Assembly (NCBI GenBank): GCA_018417955.1
Contig: JACTVC010000010.1
Span: 1 to 64,000, forward strand
DNA: 64,000 bases
Reading direction: 5' to 3'
Origin: Laccaria trichodermophora
Lineage: Eukaryota > Basidiomycota > Agaricomycetes > Agaricales > Hydnangiaceae
Shown one piece after another: positions 57,403 to 64,000 of the stretch. The notes beneath the pieces were generated by a model, which saw only the letters and a program-made list of their open reading frames with translations, ran no database searches and was not told the DNA's origin. Each line of letters begins with the position of its first letter. Position 1 is the stretch's first letter. The position numbers and the translations under genes were made by a program.

Positions 57403-58158
57403 CTACGGTGAACATTCCTTCGCGCACTCAAAGTCTATCAAAACAACGTCGTGCCCTTCCCGCACAAGAAAGTTGTGTTTGTTGATATCGCCAAGCTTGA
57501 TCCCGAGCTCATGCAATTGCCCCAAGGCCTTCCTGCAGCCCTCGAAATCTCCTGGTCCCGCGATCCTCGCATCTTGTACCCACTCAGCAACGAATCCAAC
57601 CACGCGCCCATCTTTTCCCTCAGTAACATGGCCAAGAAACTTGGGGCCGATACCACTGCCACGGATGGATCCATACGCAGACGTTTCAACCTCCATGAAA
57701 GGGAGCTCCCAAGGCCAAACGGCAATTTTGACGAGAACAGGCTTCCCGTCGTTAAGTTCGGGGTGCGTTGAAGTGCGAACGCGTTGCCTCAGAAAAAGTT
57801 CATGTGTGAAATCCAACTCGTTCAGCTTCACTGGATGCCAGAGATTTTCCACTCCTGCAAGGGGCTCTGTCTTTACATCGATGAAGGCAGCTTCTCTCGT
57901 AACGGGATCCTTGGCCACGTGGCCTTTGTTCCAATTTCCGGGTGGAAAAGGTGGGAGGAGCTCGCCGAGCAGGATGGGCCCGAAGCACCAATCGTCGTCA
58001 TTCCCGCCAAGCGCTCCTGGCGCTGTGGTCACGTATTTGACGTATTTCTCATCGACGAGGAAGCGGTAATGGTTGTCATCCGGGTCGATGGCGTCTTGTA
58101 GCTCGACGGAACACGCTAGGAGCTGAACGTTGGTATTCTTTGATTTAGCGACGTTCAT
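57403..58158 (-). CDS. fungal kinase-fold protein, copy with premature stop
   Basis: A second copy of the gene at 22359-23198, starting MNVAKSKNTNVQL at 58158. The kinase blocks LGDINKHNFLV and VLIDFECA remain intact. Soon after, the frame closes at a TAG (57403-57405) where copy 1 has a CAG codon (..CAKECSP-stop against ..CAKKCSTQELEDE). The lost C-terminal part is about 27 residues; its coding sequence is still visible downstream. The active-site region is complete, so a shortened protein might still work, or the copy may be newly dead. The upstream in-frame ATG at 58233 would add an unconserved leader and I do not use it. Confidence 0.75.
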   Translation of the reverse strand: MNVAKSKNTNVQLLACSVELQDAIDPDDNHYRFLVDEKYVKYVTTAPGALGGNDDDWCFGPILLGELLPPFPPGNWNKGHVAKDPVTREAAFIDVKTEPLAGVENLWHPVKLNELDFTHELFLRQRVRTSTHPELNDGKPVLVKIAVWPWELPFMEVETSAYGSIRGSGIGPKFLGHVTEGKDGRVVGFVAEWVQDARIAGPGDFEGCRKALGQLHELGIKLGDINKHNFLVREGHDVVLIDFECAKECSP

Positions 58159-58278
58159 GGTGTAAGGGGGCTTTGGGACTAGTAAGTTACTAGTAGATGA
58201 CAGAATAGCGAGACGACTGCATGATGGACACACATTTCGTAAGGCTGTATATTGGCTGTAGACGCTCGAGAAGTCCTG

Positions 58279-58453
58279 GGGTAAATTCGCCAGATGTGAC
58301 GGTAGAGGTCAGCAGTGACCTACCCTACGGATCTGATTGATAGATCATGATAGATAGACTTGTTTGTGGTGGGTCCTCATGCACCTGTGGAGAAAGCTGT
58401 TATGTAAGAGCACGAGGTGGTAAATTCGCCAGATGAGACGGTAGAGAGGTCAG
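58279..58453. repeat. direct repeat of about 34 bp in intergenic DNA
   Basis: The stretch ggtaaattcgccagatg with gacggtagag and gtcag occurs at 58279-58312 and again at 58419-58453, with one base change and a 2-base insertion. The rest of 58159-58766 shows no gene. Confidence 0.7.
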
Positions 58454-58766
58454 GTTGGTCCGTCGGCCCGCACTGCAATGACAGTTTATTACCCCATTCA
58501 TACTGTAGACTCGTCACTCACTGACTACTCTTGACTCCTGCTGTACTTGTTTGTCGCTTGTTGTGGCGGGTCGCCCTAGTGAACGAGTGTAATCGTGTCT
58601 TTGGACGGGTATGACTGTTATGCACACCTTGGGTACAATTGGAATGTTGGAGAGGAATGAAAGTCTGTCGATCAGCCATTCCATCAGTCGTAGATATAGC
58701 AATTGGAATTTGACTATGTACACAGACGAAGTGTCGTGCCAACCCTACAACGCTCTGGGAGGCAGT

Positions 58767-60293
58767 CTATGCAACAACGCTCCATACACCCGTGGGCCGC
58801 TCAACACTCAAACCCCTCCAAACATCCCTAGCCACCTCCTTCTCTTGCTTGCTAAGGAACAACACGAGGGTGCCAAACCTGGGAATCCGCGCGAGGTTAT
58901 CCATGTATTCTTGGATCTTTTCACGCGTGTTGGCATTGAGCACACCGAGGAAGACTTCAAGAATCGATGCAAGCATGGCAGGTTCGAGAGAGGTTTTGCA
59001 TAGCGAAGGTATACTTGCTGGTGGGATGCTCTGAGGTATCGTTAGTGACGTAGAAAATCTAAGAGAAAACAATGACGAACATTGATCAGCTGCCACTTCT
59101 CCTCGACATTCACTGCCGACGTCCACGCTTTGACAAATTCAAACAGATTGGCTGGTGCTTTCACTACAATCTGCGGGCTCGCGTTTTGAGCTACAGAAGG
59201 CGAAGCCATAGTTCTATCATTCCCCGTCACCACATCCCCCTCTGGAGTCAATCCACGACTTTCGGTGGGCAGGGAAATGCTTTCCCGAGTAGGAAAGATG
59301 GTGTTAGCTCCCGAAGCACGGAAAATCCCTCCGCCCACTTTGCTGGACTTTGCAGATTCACGGGCTTGTTTGGCTTCTTTGAAGGAGGTTGGTTTTGGTT
59401 GTGGCTGTGTCACGGGTGGCGACAGGTTTGGCGGTGTGTTGGTTGGCGTTGAAGAGGAAGACGTGGGGGAAGCCTTGAGGGAACGAGATGAGACTGGTTG
59501 AAGGGTGTCGATACCAAATTTTGGCGGAGAAATGGCTGGAGGAATTTGAGACTTGGGAGTTGGCTGTTTGGGAGGAGTATCTTTTATCTTTGCGGATGGA
59601 TCGCCAGCGGGTTCGACGATCGTGATCGGGACACGGCGGCGCTTGGGATGAGCGGTCGATGACTGGACAGTTGGGGTGTCAGTGGCCTTGCCCTTCAACA
59701 CATTGTTGAGCCATAAGGGTTGATTAGGGAAAACGAGACTTACCTTGGTTTTTGTCCTCTCCAGTACATCAGCGAGCTTCGCCAGCTCTTCCTTCACCGC
59801 TGCATTGCCAGGTTCAAGTTCTAGCGCCTGTCTAAGATCTGAAAAGCCGCTCATCAATGAACGAAACATGGTCCTCGACCAAAGTTGACACACCTGATTG
59901 AGCTTCAACAAGTTTCCCCACTCCCAAACGCGCTTGTCCTCTTCTAAAGAAAGCTTTCACATTGTTCGGACTCAAATCGAGGACGGTACTGCAATCCCGT
60001 TCCGCATCCTCATTCCTATACAAAAAACGTCAGAAACCAGCTTTCAAAATTCACGTTATGAATATGCGGAACGTACTTGCCTAGCTTGAGATAAGCAGCG
60101 GCCCGATTCAAAGGAAAAGTTGGATCTTTTCTGTCGGCGAGGATGGCAGCAGTGTAGTGCCCTATGGCATTCGGGTAGTCTCCTGTTTTGAAAGTAGCAT
60201 TCCCCTTGCAAATAGATCAGTTCAATCCTAGTAAAGTCCAATGTATCTTGGACATACCTTTTCTTTAGCAGCTTGAGCCTTTTCGTTGGTCAT
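58767..60293 (-). CDS. RPAP3-like TPR protein (R2TP complex)
   Basis: Start MTNEKAQAAKEK at 60293, stop at 58767, six introns as I read them. N-terminal TPR repeats: GNATFKTGDYPNAIGHYTAA, LNRAAAYLKLGK, NEDAERDCSTVLDLSPNNVK, AFFRRGQARLGVGKLVEA and DLRQALELEPGN. A long Pro/Ser-rich linker with ISPPKFGIDTLQP and a basic HPKRRRVPITI patch follows. The C-terminal RPAP3_C domain has LFEFVKAWTSAVNVEEKWQL, INSIPPASIPSLCKTSLEPA and MLASILEVFLGVL. RPAP3/Tah1 ties Hsp90 to the R2TP complex (Rvb1, Rvb2, Pih1), which assembles RNA polymerase II, snoRNPs and PIKKs. Baker's yeast Tah1 lacks the C-terminal domain; this gene has the fuller form. The first intron ends in ttgcaag. Confidence 0.88.
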
Positions 60294-60429
60294 AGTGTAG
60301 GAGATGAAGTGCAAGGCACCGTGTGACTTGGCGATTTCCACCAATTGAGATACGGCACTGCTATTAGCGCTTGCTAGCGATGGACTACTATTTTCTCCTT
60401 TGCAAACTACAGGAATATGGCAGTCAAGA

Positions 60430-61660
60430 AGGATGTCGACGTGCATTCGGTCAACCCGCATCTCAAGCCTCACTAAAGCTCAAGGCGTGGGTCTAAGCCC
60501 AGAGCCCACGGAAAGGCAGGAGAAAAGCAACTCATGTTCGCCAAATCGGCCAAGCTGATGCCCACCCTCTCTGGGAAACCCATCTGAAGTCACCGAATTT
60601 CTTCTTGCTCTCCACCGCTCCTCGCTGGGAAAAGGGTAAGCAAGGACGAAAAGCGGAAGTGAGCGGAGTTTCCTCCCTCTCTGCAGACTGTTGCGCATAT
60701 CGTCTAGTCGAACCTTGCTGCGTTGTCAATGATTCGAGTGGCGGTTGTTTGACGGCGCATCAAGGTGGTCAATGTGCTCACCTCAGGTTCCCAGCAGCCC
60801 CCATCCATTTGAATCAAGTCTAGCTGTGAGCGGTGAGCCACATGCCCCCGAGAAAATAGTCTCTCAGAATAAAATAATTTCCCCCACGGGAACAACTCGG
60901 GCCATTCATTATGGTCATGATCACCGGGACGAAAAATGTTTAACGTGCATTTGGTCGACCCGCATCTCGAGCTAGAAGCTCAAGATGTGGGTCTAAGCCC
61001 AGAGCCCACGACAAGGGAGCACGAGGAGAACGCCAACCTCGCCAGACTGGCGAAGCTGGCGCCCACCGCCTCTGGGAAACTCACCTGAAGCCGCCCATTT
61101 TTTCCCCTGCTCACCCCCGCTCCTCGCCAGGAAGGCGTAGGCAAGGACGATGATGAAACGAGAAGCGGAGGTGAGCAGGGGAAAAAATGGTTTCCATCTC
61201 TCTGCTGCGCGGATCGTCCGGTCGAAGGTTGCGTCGTCGTCCTCGTTCGGCCAACTACCTCTCCGTGTTTTTTTTTTCCTCCCTCTTTTTTTTAACCCTC
61301 TGCTTCTATGCGAGTCACAACGATTAGGTAACGCGAGGGTGTTGCGATCGATTTGAGCGGGGGGTCGTTCGATTGTTGGAATGGCGTGGTCCATGCGCTT
61401 ACTTACCTGCTCCCAACTTCCCAGCGCCCTGACAAAATTTAGTAGGAATCGCACAACAACAACAACAATAAAACGCCGCTCGAGAAGAAAAAAGGCAATC
61501 AACAATGAAACCCAACGACAGGGCACCCAAAAAGACTGCAAAAGAATCGTAAAAAAAAAAAGATTTAACGTGCGCTTAGTCAAACCGGCCTATGAGTTGC
61601 AGGCCAACTCATAGGTGACGGTTCTCAGCCCGGGACCCACGGCAAGGGAGCACGAGGAGA
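60430..61660. repeat. three diverged copies of a GC-rich repeat
   Basis: Copy A (about 60430-60690) and copy B (about 60940-61190) share cgtgcatt.ggtc.acccgca, gtgggtctaagcccagagcc, cacg, cgccaa, ctctgggaaac, ctgaag and then ccgctcctcgc..ggaa..gtaagcaaggacga and agaagcggaggtgagc. Copy C (about 61565-61660) keeps only the first part (acgtgcgcttagtcaaacc, then gggacccacggcaagggagc, then acgaggagaac). The unit is about 510 bp from A to B. Open frames across it are mirror products of the repeats. The array lies between RPAP3 and the right-end genes. Confidence 0.7.
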
Positions 61661-62896
61661 ACTTCGACACTCGACTCGACGGAGGAGAATGTAGAAATCG
61701 AGCCGAGCCGTAAGCCACCCTCCCCCGGGAATAGAGCCTGAGTCACTGATTATTCCACTCACCTCACATAGTCGCCGAGGCACGTATCGCTCGCCACTCA
61801 ATCGTGTGGCTCTTGCAATACCATGGTTAGGAAGCCTTTGGTCTTCTCGCAAAGGCGGTGCGACCCTCGGCCGCACCACATGTGCCTGGGTGGGATGCGG
61901 CGAGAATTGTCCTGGGCGAGATATGAATCAACCTTGAATTACGCCCGCCATATAGCGTAGAGAGTGAGTTCAATGCTTCATAAGAGGATGGAAGTTATGC
62001 ACCATGTCAGCCACCCCTGCGCAAGTACTGCTGCTGCTGCCCAGCTTGTGCGGCGTTTACGTCCAGGCTTGGAAGGCGCTGAGCCGGTCGTTAGGCGTAA
62101 GCGTCTAGAGCGATATGGAGCTTGAGCGTTCCCAACCAACGTTGAGATCGCCGTTGGGGACTACTCAAGAGAATATAAAAATAAGCTTGGGCGACAACAT
62201 CGCCAAGCGTTACGAACAATATATCATAGGGCGAGACACTCACTGTAGGCTGGCGACGACCGAGCAAGAGTGCGCACTGGCAATACAAGTGTGGTACTTA
62301 CTGAGGGCTAGGGGGATCGGGTGGGCGAGGTTCAGAAAGCAACGGAGGAGAGAAAAAAATAGGAGATGGTGGTGGTAATGAAGAAAGAATTAAACGCCAA
62401 TTAAGGCGGGTTTTATAGACCCGGGAGGGAGGCTGACGTTCAAAGTAACCAACGCGCTCCAATCACTTGGTCGAGATTGACATCACGTGTCCGCGACACA
62501 ATCACGTGATAAACGCTCTTTTTGGGGTGACGACAACTTGACAAGGAGTTATAGCTGATTCGAATTCCGCCTTGCTGGCGATGATACTCAGTATTGGCGC
62601 TTAGACCTACAAATGTATAGACTACGGCAGGGGCCTCTAGTACTTCTCTGCTGTCAGTACATCCAAACAAAGTGATGTTACATTATTTGCCTCGCGTAAA
62701 AAGTTTGGTCCAACAGTAAAGTTTCAATATTTGCGTCTAGGACCACTAGATTGGTGAGCAGCGATATGAAGGCCAAAATATCAGGTGAGTTGCACGCTTG
62801 ACGAGTGACGAGATGGCATCGCCACGCATGAGGTAAATTTTGAAACGTTAGAACTTTGCAGGCCAAGCACCTTGTATGCCAAGCTCTCGGTGATGA
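61661..62896. other. intergenic, no gene supported
   Basis: Short frames only, such as 62115-62378 (87 codons, basic) and minus-strand 62440-62670. I find no motif and no convincing RNA gene. A poly-purine ggaggagagaaaaaaataggag tract of low complexity lies at about 62340-62365. Confidence 0.4.
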
Positions 62897-64000
62897 TCAA
62901 ACCTTATTCCTTTGGGCCATGGCCACCAGCGCCCCGGTTTCCCCCAGACTTTCCATTGCATTTTGAACTCGGCTAAAATCAGATGGATTTGCAAAGTAGA
63001 CTTCCTTCATGGGGGCTGCAATGCTGATTCTGTACCGAATGAAGTCTATGAGGGATTGAGTGGTACGGTCGGCGTCCAAATACGATGATATCCTTAGATC
63101 GGTGAAATCGATTGTGCGTAGAAAGGGAAATATAAGGTCCCCCTTACTTTGAGTGCTGATTGGACGCTTGACTCCTTCCAGCGATGAAAAAAATATCTGC
63201 TGTCTGTTTATCCATACGGACAAGCGAGGTCACATTCTTTGCTTGTCGTAGAACATTGGCGATGGCTGAATATGTTGCGAACGAGAGTTCGGGACTGAGG
63301 AGTAATTTGAGAGAAGTAACTTGTGAAAGTAGGCCAGCAAAAGCTGAAGACACGTGCGGCAAGGTGGACAGCAGGCCGCTCTCGAAAGAGGGTCAAGATA
63401 CACGGAAAGAGACATACGGAGAGGTCTCTGGTTCCGATGCAGCCCCAGTCGGGGAGGTAACACGGTTGCTGACAAAAAGGAAGCCCCTGCTGAAATGGAG
63501 GTAGAGAGGGAAATCGGATTCAGTAGCCTTGGAGAAGTAAAATTGTAACTTTTGCACAATAATCTCATACTACAGGTCGGTTTGAGGATGAGGGACGAGA
63601 GGAACGCACTGGCTTCGCTCAACGATGCCGTCAGTGTGATATCTTCGAGGTTTGGTAGATAAACAGCTGCATAAGATTCGGTTCCTATGTTTGAGTCTAT
63701 GAGCTGCAGATGGGTGAGATCTTTCATGCGTGATAAAATGTCAAGCCAATTTTTGGGCGGAGGGTTTCGCAATGACACCTGCGATACAGATAGGTGGGTA
63801 AGCTGTGCAAGATACGGAAGGTCGCCATGTAAGCTGCAGAGTTGAAGCCAGAGGTGACGCAAACGGGGTGCATTACCGCTGAAAATCGTGGAAGGAATTT
63901 TGCATTGAGCACTGCTACTCCCTTGAAGCCAAAGTTCTTCGAGGTAGGGAGCGGGCTGCTGAAATTTAACAATAACCAGTGGCCAGGTTTTGGCCGTGAA
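62897..64000 (-). CDS. F-box/LRR-type protein, 5' part beyond the window
   Basis: The coding sequence enters from the right edge and ends at 62897. Exons seen in order: from 64000 down to about 63580 (with LEELWLQGSS, LRHLWLQLCSLHGDLPYLAQ, LTHLSVSQVSL, LTHLQLIDSNIG and LPNLEDITLTASLSE), then a frame with LPHVSSAFAGLLSQV and SLKLLLSPELSFATYSAIAN, then KNVTSLVRMDKQTADIFF, then FLRTIDFTDLRISSYLDADR and the end MESLGETGALVAMAQRNKV. Regular Leu spacing is that of LRR segments in fungal F-box proteins. The F-box itself would lie outside the window, so that part is inferred. Introns near 63570-63540 and 63165-63145 are approximate. Confidence 0.65.

Noticed and set aside
61147..61160. gatgatga, like a C box of a C/D snoRNA
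   Set aside because: No D box at a proper distance, no flanking stem, and the other repeat copy lacks the motif.
60993..61583. 196-codon minus-strand frame
   Set aside because: Falls in the repeat array; similar frames exist in the other repeat copy, and the hydrophobic part comes from a poly-A/T-rich stretch.
62115..62378. 87-codon frame starting MELERSQPTLR
   Set aside because: No domain, no splice signals to neighbours, and it ends in a low-complexity purine tract.

Overview
The window looks like nuclear DNA of a basidiomycete, most likely a mushroom-forming agaricomycete. Almost every gene is cut by short introns of about 45-65 bases with GT..AG ends. Gene starts sit close to their neighbours. 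Several families typical of such genomes appear: F-box/LRR proteins, fungal kinase-like proteins, a tectonin-type beta-propeller and multi-exon AT-hook genes in AT-rich DNA. Coordinates of spliced genes below span first to last coding base; exon ends were read by eye from splice signals and reading frame.

Layout. 1-9.9 kb is accessory: a gene-poor or decayed stretch, an AT-rich ten-exon AT-hook gene of unknown function (2297-5405), a 676-bp inverted-repeat element (5489-6164), a ~180-bp tandem repeat, and two damaged copies of an F-box gene whose intact copy lies inverted at 23646-24740. 9.9-13.6 kb is BMS1, a ribosome-assembly GTPase. 14.7-18.9 kb is a large multi-exon gene joining beta-trefoil-like segments, tectonin-like repeats and a class 3 lipase. 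18.9-22.1 kb holds a 1.14-kb transposon with 8-bp target duplication, a decayed piece of the lipase gene, a small secreted-protein remnant and two Dabb-domain genes. 22.4-29.8 kb has kinase-like, F-box and hypothetical genes. A tRNA-Glu(CTC) with intron lies at 30743-30840, followed by a small orphan gene, a mitochondrial NAD+/nucleotide-type carrier and a single-pass membrane protein (to 36.6 kb), then a long gene-poor stretch.

39.8-51.3 kb forms a possible peroxisomal neighbourhood. It has an 813-aa protein ending in SRL (PEX8 candidate), a decayed partial copy of it, and two tandem acyl-CoA/4-coumarate-CoA ligase-like genes that both end in AKL (PTS1). A 262-bp miniature element with a perfect 8-bp target duplication sits between the two ligases. 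51.6-60.3 kb carries a hypothetical gene, a DUF427 gene, EMC8/9, guanine deaminase, a second kinase-like copy with a premature stop, and an RPAP3-like TPR protein. The right end has three diverged copies of a GC-rich repeat and an F-box/LRR-type gene that runs off the window.

The strongest points for follow-up are the trefoil/tectonin/lipase fusion, the two related 8-bp-TSD elements, the PTS1-ending gene cluster with its decayed PEX8-like copy, and the repeated segmental duplications, which often left one intact and one broken copy.
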